35,070 bases of DNA. Source: Terriglobia bacterium. GTDB lineage: Bacteria > Acidobacteriota > Terriglobia > UBA7540. The stretch covers positions 1 to 35,070 of the forward strand of contig JAIQGA010000086.1 of the NCBI GenBank assembly GCA_020072925.1. Direction: 5' to 3'. Positions 7,763-16,417 of the stretch are shown piece after piece. The notes beneath the pieces were generated by a model. It was not told the origin of the DNA. It saw only the letters and a program-made list of their open reading frames with translations, and made no database searches. Each line of letters starts with the position of its first letter. The stretch's first letter is position 1. The position numbers and the translations under genes were made by a program.

Positions 7763-8995
7763 TCATGCAAACAACTCCTGCGCGCGCCGGAGTCGTGGCG
7801 CGACTTGGACCCCGTAGGGACACTGGACGGTGCAGTGCTCGCAATCGGCGCAGCGCACCACTGCGACTTCGGGCCCCAGCTTCAAGAACTGCTCGCGGCC
7901 CAAGGCAAACTGGCCGTAGCCTTCGGCATACGTCAGGAATCGAAGCACGTCCGGAACAGGGATGCCCTTCTCGCAAACACCACCGCAGGCGCCGCACATC
8001 CGGCAGTACTTCGGGCCGATGTCGACGAGTTGCGCGGTCAGCAACTTCTCGTCCTTCTCGGTGTACGGTTCCGCCATGGCGCGCACGTTTTCTTCGAACT
8101 GATCGTGACTCGTCATGCAGACGATGGCGGTGTCGACCGACTCGTTCTTGAGGGCACATCTAATCGCGGCAACCGGAACGCCCTCCTGGCCGAGCCGCGT
8201 GCTCAAAGCCTGCGGATTGGCTCCGTAGAGCCGGTCGCCACGCTGCACACGGGCGACGCCGCCCGCGAGGGTCTTCATGACCACGATCCCCAGGCCGGCC
8301 TTCCGCGCCGCCCGGATGGCTGCCGTCATGTCCGTCTTCGGCGCGTCCGGATTCGTGTTCGCGCCGGCATCCACCGACCGCATGGCGAAATTGTAAGTGG
8401 TCAGCACGACGTCCGTCTGGCCGAGTTTCGCCAGGTGCTCCAGCATCCTGTCCATGTTGAAATGCGTGCTGACGCCGGCAAAACGAATTTTCCCGTTCTG
8501 CTTTGCAAGGCGCTGCGCCTCCAGCAGGTCCTCGGTCACCTGCTCCGGCTCGTTTTTCATATGGAGATACCAGATATCCAGATAGTCGGTTCCCAGTTCG
8601 CGCAGGCTGGTGTCGAGGTCGGCAAGAACTTCTTGTTTTGTCTTGCCCGCGCTCTTGCTGGAGATGATTACCTTCGGCCGCACCTTCTTGAGAGCGGCGC
8701 CGACCATCCGCTCGTTGTTTCCGTTCTGATAAACGCGGGCCGTGTCGAAGTGATTGATACCGAAATCCGCGGCCCGCTCGATCACGGACGGATCGGAGGT
8801 CGTCATGCAGCCGAAAGCAAGCGATGTCACCTTCAAGCCGGTTTTGCCCAACATGCGATAGTCCAGCCGGGCGGATTCGGGCTTGGCTTGGCCGACGGCA
8901 AGAGGAAGAGACGAGTCGGAAGAAGTGCGAAGGCCGGCGGCGGGAAGAGCCAGGCCGGCCGCCAGAAAATCACGGCGAGAGCAATTGGGTTTCAT
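7763..8995 (-). CDS. Tat-exported aldo/keto reductase with two [4Fe-4S] motifs
   Basis: This 410-residue protein has a strong ribosome site (AGGAGG) 6 bases before its ATG. The N-terminus carries a Tat motif (SRRDFLAAGLALPAAG), so export folded is likely. The aldo/keto reductase barrel spans about residues 42-310: YRMLGKTGLKVTSLAFGC, INHFDTARVYQ with the catalytic Asp and Tyr, ISSKSAGK with the Lys, and YLDIWYLHM. The C-terminal part has CRMCGACGGVCEKG and CADCEHCTVQCPYG, two ferredoxin-type four-cysteine sets. The barrel-plus-clusters layout is known in uncharacterised anaerobe and Acidobacteriota reductases. The electron donor and substrate are unknown. No partner redox gene adjoins it except the dinucleotide-binding protein upstream. 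Confidence 0.92.
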   Translation of the reverse strand: MKPNCSRRDFLAAGLALPAAGLRTSSDSSLPLAVGQAKPESARLDYRMLGKTGLKVTSLAFGCMTTSDPSVIERAADFGINHFDTARVYQNGNNERMVGAALKKVRPKVIISSKSAGKTKQEVLADLDTSLRELGTDYLDIWYLHMKNEPEQVTEDLLEAQRLAKQNGKIRFAGVSTHFNMDRMLEHLAKLGQTDVVLTTYNFAMRSVDAGANTNPDAPKTDMTAAIRAARKAGLGIVVMKTLAGGVARVQRGDRLYGANPQALSTRLGQEGVPVAAIRCALKNESVDTAIVCMTSHDQFEENVRAMAEPYTEKDEKLLTAQLVDIGPKYCRMCGACGGVCEKGIPVPDVLRFLTYAEGYGQFALGREQFLKLGPEVAVVRCADCEHCTVQCPYGVQVAPRLRRAQELFA

Positions 8996-9066
8996 TGTTG
9001 CCTCCTGCGTCTGTTTCGGTCCATTCTCCGAATTCCTTCACCTAGCTGCCTTCTTGTGTGGTCATT

Positions 9067-9711
9067 CTATCTCCCAAACCGCTCGAACCGATACGCCAAC
9101 TCCGGCCCTCCTTCGCCCTCGTAGGCGAGTTGGGCGACGAGCAGCGCGAACGGCTCGGTGTAACGGGCGATCCGTAAGGGGCCAGCATCCACCGGATCGA
9201 AACCTGCGTCGCGGATCAGCTCGGCAGCCACCGCTTTGCCGCTCTTGTCGTCGCCGCAGTACACCAGGCTCGGCCGAGTTTCTTTGTCTTTGGATTCGAA
9301 TACTCCGAACAGCACTTCGCTGGGCACGGTTTGGAATGCCGCGACTACGCGAGACCGTGGAACTTTCTCTGCGAGTTCCTCGGCTCCTGACGTCGTGGTG
9401 CCAATGATGAGTTTCGTGTTGCCAGCGTCCATCGGGAGACAGCAGGTTAAGATCACCTTGCCCGACAAGTCGCCCGCCTGATTCAGCACGTCCTCGATTC
9501 GGGACCAGTGCACGGCCAGCAATATCGCGTCCGCTTCCTGCGCGGCCTCACGCGGTGTGCCCGCCCGCGCCTTGCCCTTGGCCTCCCCCGCCAGTTTCTT
9601 TAGTTTATCTGTGCTGCGCGCATAGCTGAATACCACCTCATGTCCGGCACGCGCAAAGATCGTCCCGAGTTTGCCGCCCATCAACCCCGAACCCAAAATG
9701 CTAACTCGCAT
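9067..9711 (-). CDS. NADPH:F420 reductase-like dinucleotide-binding protein
   Basis: The ATG at 9711-9709 follows GAAGGAG by 4 bases and gives a 214-residue protein. The N-terminus is a Rossmann fold (MRVSILGSGLMGGKLGTIFARAGHEVVFSYAR). The Ser/Arg after the second strand favours NADP. DAILLAVHW and KVILTCCLPMD follow the pattern of the F420-dependent NADP reductase/ketopantoate-reductase-like family (the F420_oxidored type). It would pass hydride between NADP and a flavin- or deazaflavin-like partner. No F420 biosynthesis gene is in the window, so an F420 role is not supported locally. The C-terminal half carries PSEVLFGVFE and YEGEGGPELAYRFER. It is 70 bases downstream of the membrane-protein gene. 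Confidence 0.85.
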   Translation of the reverse strand: MRVSILGSGLMGGKLGTIFARAGHEVVFSYARSTDKLKKLAGEAKGKARAGTPREAAQEADAILLAVHWSRIEDVLNQAGDLSGKVILTCCLPMDAGNTKLIIGTTTSGAEELAEKVPRSRVVAAFQTVPSEVLFGVFESKDKETRPSLVYCGDDKSGKAVAAELIRDAGFDPVDAGPLRIARYTEPFALLVAQLAYEGEGGPELAYRFERFGR

Positions 9712-9781
9712 GCTACTCCTTCGATGCGAAGGTGTGCCTGCACCTGCAAGAGCTACCTTTCTCTTTGTAGTCGATGGCTTC

Positions 9782-10321
9782 TCACCGATGCCGCTCAGCC
9801 TCCGGCTGTTCCCCTCTCTTGATGAAGACGTGATACGTGACGGCGTCCCAGGCATTGTGAATACCAACAAAGAGGAGCAGCAGCGTCACAGCGCCTACCA
9901 CGAACAGGGCTGGGCGTGCATGGGAGCGAGCCACGCATGCCGATCCAGCCAGCATTGCGTATGCCACAAATGGAAGCAGAACATGAAACAACCAGTCCTC
10001 AAATACGGGCTGGTAAGTGGTTTGTACTTTCATGCGCCGAGCGACGAGGACGCCGTATACAATCCCAAAGAGGCCCACTAAGCCCCAAAGAACTGCGACA
10101 GTGGCGATTCCGTTCCATGGAATGCTTACAATCGCTGACAGCAACAGCACGACTCCGAAATGAACGACGCTCGGCGTGGCAAATGCGGCGCCAGCCTCCG
10201 CCGTAGCTAGCGCCGGTCTGTCGGCAATGAGCGTAATGACGACGAACTGCAATCCGATCAGGGCGCCGGCAGACGAGCCGACGATGACGTAGAAGTTTTC
10301 CCATCCATTGAATGCTGTCAT
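9782..10321 (-). CDS. Five-helix integral membrane protein, function unknown
   Basis: I chose the ATG at 10321-10319 (MTAFNGWENF) because the related fragment at 4962-5117 starts at the same place. An upstream in-frame start would add 8 residues. The 179-residue protein shows about five hydrophobic segments: YVIVGSSAGALIGLQFVVITLIA (about 9-31), FGVVLLLSAIVSIPW, VAVLWGLVGLFGIVYGVLVA, HVLLPFVAYAMLAGSACVA and LFVVGAVTLLLLFVGIHNAW. A basic cytoplasmic tail ends it. I recognise no family and no catalytic residues. The gene lies between the dinucleotide-binding protein and a pair of palindromic repeats. Confidence 0.8.
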   Translation of the reverse strand: MTAFNGWENFYVIVGSSAGALIGLQFVVITLIADRPALATAEAGAAFATPSVVHFGVVLLLSAIVSIPWNGIATVAVLWGLVGLFGIVYGVLVARRMKVQTTYQPVFEDWLFHVLLPFVAYAMLAGSACVARSHARPALFVVGAVTLLLLFVGIHNAWDAVTYHVFIKRGEQPEAERHR

Positions 10322-10411
10322 ATCATCGCTCGACCTCATTACCAAGAATGCCAGCTCGCCTGCTGCTCCTTCCTCGCCTTTTCTTTACTCAGATTTGAGA
10401 GAAGCGGGCAG

Positions 10412-10489
10412 CCACGGCATGCTTTCTATGCCGTGGGTTCTTTCCGTCGCGACATCGAAAAAGCCCACGGCAGAAAAACCGTGCCGTGG
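10412..10489. repeat. Pair of CCACGGCA/TGCCGTGG palindromes
   Basis: Two stem-loops share the same stem sequence. The first pairs CCACGGCAT (10412-10420) with ATGCCGTGG (10428-10436) around a 7-base loop. The second pairs CCACGGCA (10465-10472) with TGCCGTGG (10482-10489) around a 9-base A-rich loop. The arms can also pair between the two hairpins. They fill the spacer between the aldo/keto reductase at 10508 and the membrane-protein gene. The family differs from the REP elements around the RAYT and from the hairpins at 594-676. Confidence 0.7.
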
Positions 10490-10507
10490 ATACCAGCATT
10501 TTGCCGC

Positions 10508-12037
<1,530 letters not shown>

Positions 12038-13780
12038 CTAACCCCGAACGAAGGCGGCAAGCTCGTTAGCTCGACGGATGACTTCGCTGCGGTCCATGTC
12101 GCGGTATTTTTGGGGCAAGAGGCTCTTGCTGGTGCATTCCAGGACCGCGGCCAAGTTCTGCAGCTCGATCTCGGTAGGATAGGAAGGGGGAATGAAATCC
12201 TCGAGGGCTGCCTTAAGATCGTCCAGGTCCACGGACGCCTCGTTTTCCAGCGCGCTCTTCATGCGCGCGCGCGTCAACACGGCTTCGATGTCGGCGCCGG
12301 AGAGCCGGCCTCCATACTCCAGAAAAAACTTCTCGGCCTCGGGCGAACCCAACTGTGTCCCCGTCTTCTTTTGCATGGCTCGCAGCATCGCCAGACGCTC
12401 TTCGTCGGTTTCAGGATAAAACAAAGCCAGATGCTCCTCGGCGCGTCCTTGACGCTTAAGGTCCACGGGGAGCAGGTCGGGCCGGCAAGTCAACAGGAAC
12501 CAGATCACCTTCCCGCGCAGCTCGGTGTTCCCCATGAATTGCGCGATCTGCGCGAAGACGCGGTTCGAGACTCCGCTGTCGCCGGAGCTGGACCGGTTGC
12601 CAAGCTGCGCGTCGGCTTCATCCACGATGACCGCGATCGGGCTCATGGCTTTCAGCAGATTGAGCACTCGTTCGAGGTTGCCCTCCGTGACGCCTTGCCA
12701 CATGCTCCGAAAATTCTTTAGCACTACGGCTGGAATGCCCACCTCGCCAGCAAAGCAAGTGGTCAGGAATGTCTTTCCGGTGCCGACGGGCCCGCAGATC
12801 ACATATCCCATGGGCAGCACATCCGTCTTTCCGGCACGAATGGCCGCCGCAGCGTTCTGGAGCTTCTTCTTCGCCTGCTCGCTTCCCGCTACCATCGACA
12901 AATCGAAGCGGCTCTGAACGAACTCCAGCAATCCGCCGGATTCCGCCTCGATGAGCTCTTTCTTCCGCTGTGCCAGGAATTTCTGGGTGAGCGGCTGACG
13001 GTTCTGGACGGCCTGGGAAATCAAGCTCTGGAGTTGGACGCGCTTCAAACCCGCGCTCAGCTTGGCCAGCGTCGGGGCGGTGACATCGGAGCCGGGAGGC
13101 AAGGGCGTGTCGCCCAACTGTTGCAGGATGAATTCCAACCGCTCGTTTTCCTCCGGCAAGGGAATGGCAATCGTGGCCACGCCCGGATGTTGCGCGATGC
13201 CTTGATGGAGTTCGATTTGGTTTTCGGCGATCAAGCAAAGGGTCACATCGGCGCGAAGAAAGGCGGGATTAAGGGCCCAGCGCTTAAGAATCACCAGGGA
13301 GTTCCGGTCCTCGGCGGACATACCGGAGACTTCTCCCGCGGGGGCGATCGTCTCTGCGAAATCGATGACCAGCGCAATCTTCTTCCCGTCGCTGATGCGG
13401 AGGCGCAAATAGTTGTCCAGGAGGTTTAGCACCCCGTCGGGATTGCGCGGCAGGCCGGCGGCGTAATTGGTGCCATGGAAGCTGTCGTATCCCGCCAAGG
13501 CGCGCGTGAAATCGCTCTGCATCTCGGGGGCGGCAAACGCGAGCCCCCCGCCGCGGTCGTAACTCATGACCAGATCGCGTTGCCCGAACAGGGCTTCATT
13601 CAAGAAGCGTGCGAGAGGAAGAAACTCAATTGTGTCGCCACGCTTGAGCGGGACCAAGTCCCGCACATTTCCGCACAGCACGAACAGCGCGATGGTCCGT
13701 GAGTAGTACTTTTCGGAGAGCTGCTGTGCCCAGGCCGGCAACGATTCGAGACGCGTCGTTCTGGCAGGATTCACGGTCAT
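12038..13780 (-). CDS. AAA ATPase, last gene of the PspA/ABC operon
   Basis: This 580-residue cytoplasmic protein has an N-terminal, degenerate ATPase-like half (about 1-290; VIDFAETI and CLIAENQIELH resemble decayed Walker B and sensor 1 strands) and a C-terminal active AAA module. Walker A is GPVGTGKT (330-337), Walker B is VIVDEAD (384-390), and sensor 1 is FLLTCRPD. Arginines 443 and 446 in LKRQGRAEEH are candidate Arg fingers. GRLSGADIEAVLTRA is the usual sensor-2/lid helix. The layout, a dead N-half and a live C-half, resembles Ycf46-type AAA proteins. It would remodel a protein complex at the cost of ATP; given its neighbours, the target may be at the envelope. It starts 4 bases after the previous stop. 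Confidence 0.88.
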   Translation of the reverse strand: MTVNPARTTRLESLPAWAQQLSEKYYSRTIALFVLCGNVRDLVPLKRGDTIEFLPLARFLNEALFGQRDLVMSYDRGGGLAFAAPEMQSDFTRALAGYDSFHGTNYAAGLPRNPDGVLNLLDNYLRLRISDGKKIALVIDFAETIAPAGEVSGMSAEDRNSLVILKRWALNPAFLRADVTLCLIAENQIELHQGIAQHPGVATIAIPLPEENERLEFILQQLGDTPLPPGSDVTAPTLAKLSAGLKRVQLQSLISQAVQNRQPLTQKFLAQRKKELIEAESGGLLEFVQSRFDLSMVAGSEQAKKKLQNAAAAIRAGKTDVLPMGYVICGPVGTGKTFLTTCFAGEVGIPAVVLKNFRSMWQGVTEGNLERVLNLLKAMSPIAVIVDEADAQLGNRSSSGDSGVSNRVFAQIAQFMGNTELRGKVIWFLLTCRPDLLPVDLKRQGRAEEHLALFYPETDEERLAMLRAMQKKTGTQLGSPEAEKFFLEYGGRLSGADIEAVLTRARMKSALENEASVDLDDLKAALEDFIPPSYPTEIELQNLAAVLECTSKSLLPQKYRDMDRSEVIRRANELAAFVRG

Positions 13781-13784
13781 AGGC

Positions 13785-14729
13785 TTAATTCCTCAGGCGC
13801 GTCCGCGCCGGGGACTGGGCGGCGGACTCCGAGGATCCGGAGGGCACCGGCGCCAGTGTTTCACCCATGTCAGGCGCGGCCATCTCGAAGATCGCTTCTA
13901 CTTCCCGGACGGTCTCTTCGGTTTGCTCCACATCGTGCACCAGACTCTCCAACTGGTCACTGACTTGTTGGGGGTCGCGCATGGTGACGGACTGGTCGCG
14001 GATCAGGGCAAGAACGTCCTCAATGGCCGCGCACTGCGCGTCGACCACTTTCTCGTTCTCGCGCACTTTGTCGAATTTCTCCAACCGCTTGGTAAGAATC
14101 TCGATGCGCCGGCGGTTGATCTCCTGCACTTTGGGCGGATCGGACTCGACTGCTTTTTGCAGCTTCGTCAGGTCGCGCTTGATCGACTCCGGGTCGGTGG
14201 TCCGCAAGTACTCACTGTGCTGAAAGGCCGCGTAAAGCAGGCGGACGTGGGAATTGAGCAGACCGTCCAGCCGCTGCTGCATCTGTTCCAGGAACATCTG
14301 CGAGGTGGACGACAAGCGGCTGTAATTGGCGCGAATCGTGCCGCAGATCGCCGCCAGGGTGGCATAACGCTTGCGCATTTCCGGAGGAAGCTCGTTGAAC
14401 ATGGTGCTCAGTTTCATCTCCCGCTGGCGCTTCTCCTCGGCGTACTTCCAGGAACGCACCAGGCGGCGGAAAGCGCTGCTTTGGGGCACCAAGCTCAGGT
14501 AGATCAGTTCCAGCCCGGCGGCCAGGACCAAGGGGAGGCCCGTGCCTGACACCAAAGCGAAAAGCGCGGCGCCTGCCAGTCCAATCCAATTGTACTGCCA
14601 GCGGAGGGCCTCTTTGACGAAATTGATCTGGTCCAGGCCGAGTTCATGGGCTTCGCGCTCGACCGCGCCACGCAACATGGAAACGGGCTTTTGGGGACCG
14701 CCTTGTTGGGGAGGAGTCTCCTCAGGCAT
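13785..14729 (-). CDS. Membrane-anchored coiled-coil protein, function unknown
   Basis: The ATG at 14729-14727 overlaps the stop of the ABC ATPase gene by one base (TGATG), so the pair is coupled. The 314-residue product has a hydrophobic hairpin at about residues 45-80 (NWIGLAGAALFALVSGTGLPLVLAAGLELIYLSLV). A long, mostly helical, charged region follows with coiled-coil character at about 85-275 (for example NRRRIEILTKRLEKFDKVRENEKVVDAQCAAIEDVLALI). The low-complexity tail is Ser/Pro/Ala-rich. I recognise no named family. Its place directly before the AAA ATPase gene makes it a reasonable membrane adaptor or substrate for that ATPase, by inference from gene order only. Confidence 0.8.
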   Translation of the reverse strand: MPEETPPQQGGPQKPVSMLRGAVEREAHELGLDQINFVKEALRWQYNWIGLAGAALFALVSGTGLPLVLAAGLELIYLSLVPQSSAFRRLVRSWKYAEEKRQREMKLSTMFNELPPEMRKRYATLAAICGTIRANYSRLSSTSQMFLEQMQQRLDGLLNSHVRLLYAAFQHSEYLRTTDPESIKRDLTKLQKAVESDPPKVQEINRRRIEILTKRLEKFDKVRENEKVVDAQCAAIEDVLALIRDQSVTMRDPQQVSDQLESLVHDVEQTEETVREVEAIFEMAAPDMGETLAPVPSGSSESAAQSPARTRLRN

Positions 14730-15553
14730 CAGACACCCACTCGGACCTGCCCGCGCCCGGGCGCGCGTCGCAGGCAAGCCAGGACATAGTCCTGGAGCTC
14801 ATGGAAATCCTGGCGCTGCTTCATGGCCGGCTCGCGCGGGCGGCCGAACGGAACCGGGACATCCTCCACAATAGTACCCGGTCGGGCGCTGAGAATAAAG
14901 ATGCGGTCGGCGAGATAGATGGCCTCCTCCACATCGTGCGTAACAAATAGCACGGTGCAGGCGGTCTCGTCCCAAATGCGCAGCAATAGATGCTGCATAT
15001 CGGTTCGAGTCTGGGCGTCCAGCGCCCCGAAAGGCTCATCCATTAAGATGACCTCAGGCCGGACGGCGAGCGTGCGCGCGATCGCTAAGCGCTGCTGCAT
15101 GCCTCCGGAGAGGGTGTCGGGATAGACTTTCTCAAAACCCGCTAGACCCACGGCCTGGATGAGGCGCGCCACCGTCTCCTTCCGCTCTGCTGCGGGGACG
15201 TCATTGATCTTCATGCCGTAGGCAACGTTCTCGGCGACCGTCAGCCACGGGAAGGAAGTGTATTTCTGAAAGACCATGCCCCGGTCGCGGCCCGGTCCTT
15301 CAACGGGCCTGCCGTTGACCAGAATCTGCCCGCTATCCGGCCGGTCCAAGCCTGCAATCATCCTTAGAATCGTTGACTTGCCGCACCCCGAGGGCCCAAG
15401 CAGGACGCGGAATTCGCCCACGTCGCGCCCCTCGGGCGAGAAGGCGTCTTCGACCTCCACGCTCACGTCGTGGACGGCCTCGATCTTCTCACCCGCCGGG
15501 CTCCGAAAAGTGCGGGAAACGTTCTGAAGGCTGACTTTGATTTTATTTGGCAT
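14729..15553 (-). CDS. ABC importer ATP-binding protein, nitrate/sulfonate/taurine type
   Basis: The ATG at 15553-15551 lies inside the end of the permease gene (11-base overlap), which fixes the start and gives 274 residues. Walker A is GPSGCGKS (53-60), the Q-loop is FQKYTSFPWLTV (about 95-106), the signature is LSGGMQQR (148-155), and Walker B is VILMDEPFGALD (168-179). The switch histidine is H206 in VTHDVEEA. This is the SsuB/TauB/NrtD pattern. It energises uptake of small oxyanion or sulfonate-like solutes through the adjacent permease. A 10-residue insert before the Walker A strand (DAFSPEGRDV) is slightly longer than usual. The substrate is unknown. Confidence 0.94.
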   Translation of the reverse strand: MPNKIKVSLQNVSRTFRSPAGEKIEAVHDVSVEVEDAFSPEGRDVGEFRVLLGPSGCGKSTILRMIAGLDRPDSGQILVNGRPVEGPGRDRGMVFQKYTSFPWLTVAENVAYGMKINDVPAAERKETVARLIQAVGLAGFEKVYPDTLSGGMQQRLAIARTLAVRPEVILMDEPFGALDAQTRTDMQHLLLRIWDETACTVLFVTHDVEEAIYLADRIFILSARPGTIVEDVPVPFGRPREPAMKQRQDFHELQDYVLACLRRAPGRGQVRVGV

Positions 15554-16397
15554 GGGCCTTTGCTTTCGCCGGAGCACTGGCCCCGACCGCGGCGACGGGC
15601 TCGCTTGCACCTCGCACCGCGCGATGCCAGGGGAACAGGCGACGCTCCAAAAACGTCAACAGCCATCGAAACAGGAAAGCTGCAAATCCGATCGCAATGA
15701 TGCCCGCGTATACTCTCTCGAAATCGAGGACCTTGCGCGCCGCCTCCACCATGTAGCCGACGCCTTTGCGGGCATTCACCATCTCGGCCAGGATGACGTA
15801 CGTCCAGCCGATGTCATAAAGAATCCGAAAGGAGCTGAAGATGCCCGGGAACGAGGCTCGAAACATCAGCCACAAAGCGTTGCGGCGTTTGGCGCCCAAC
15901 GTATAAGCCGTTTCCAGCAGGCTGTCATCAACCTTGTTGACTTCCTCCACCACCACGGCCAGCAGATAGAAAAACATGCCGAACCAAAGGAAGGCCACTT
16001 TCATGGTCTCGTCCATGCCGAACAAGGCGATGAAGGCCGGCAAGAAGGCCGTGATGGGCATGGCGCGCATTGGCGCCGCCACGGGATTGACCAGATCGTG
16101 CACCCACCGAAAACTCGCCATCAACAGGCCCAGCGGAATCGCGATGCACGCGCACCAAAAGAAGGCCTGAGCGATCCTCCACCAACTCTGGAGCACGTTC
16201 CCCAAGAGGTTATATTCGCTCCAGAGCCGCCCAAACGCTCGTATGACCCCGATGGGCCGGGGGAGAACAAACGGCGGCAGGAAATCCCAATGGGTCAGGA
16301 CGAACCAGGCGACAATGATTAGGCCCCAGATAAGGAAAGCCAGGCCCAGCCGCTGGCGCGGGGAAATTTCCTTGCGGATTGCGAACCAGTTCGCCAT
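15543..16397 (-). CDS. ABC importer permease, nitrate/sulfonate/taurine type
   Basis: This 284-residue inner-membrane protein has about six transmembrane segments, the first being LGLAFLIWGLIIVAWFVLTH. The cytoplasmic EAA loop reads ETAYTLGAKRRNALWLMFRASFPGIFSSFRIL and would dock the ATPase. The order LPPFVLPRPIGVI near the N-terminus, then PMRAMPITAFLPAFIALFG, is that of SsuC/TauC/NrtB permeases. The C-terminal tail is Ala/Lys-rich (about 25 residues) and non-conserved. It starts 20 bases after the solute-binding/OmpA fusion gene and overlaps the ATPase gene, so the three form one transporter unit. A single permease gene implies a homodimer. Confidence 0.94.
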   Translation of the reverse strand: MANWFAIRKEISPRQRLGLAFLIWGLIIVAWFVLTHWDFLPPFVLPRPIGVIRAFGRLWSEYNLLGNVLQSWWRIAQAFFWCACIAIPLGLLMASFRWVHDLVNPVAAPMRAMPITAFLPAFIALFGMDETMKVAFLWFGMFFYLLAVVVEEVNKVDDSLLETAYTLGAKRRNALWLMFRASFPGIFSSFRILYDIGWTYVILAEMVNARKGVGYMVEAARKVLDFERVYAGIIAIGFAAFLFRWLLTFLERRLFPWHRAVRGASEPVAAVGASAPAKAKAHAK

Positions 16398-16417
16398 CGG
16401 CTAACCGCGCGAGCGCG

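Noticed and set aside
7805-9124. 439-codon plus-strand frame opposite the Fe-S reductase
   Set aside because: The minus frame has a Tat signal, barrel motifs and two Fe-S cysteine sets; the plus frame has none.
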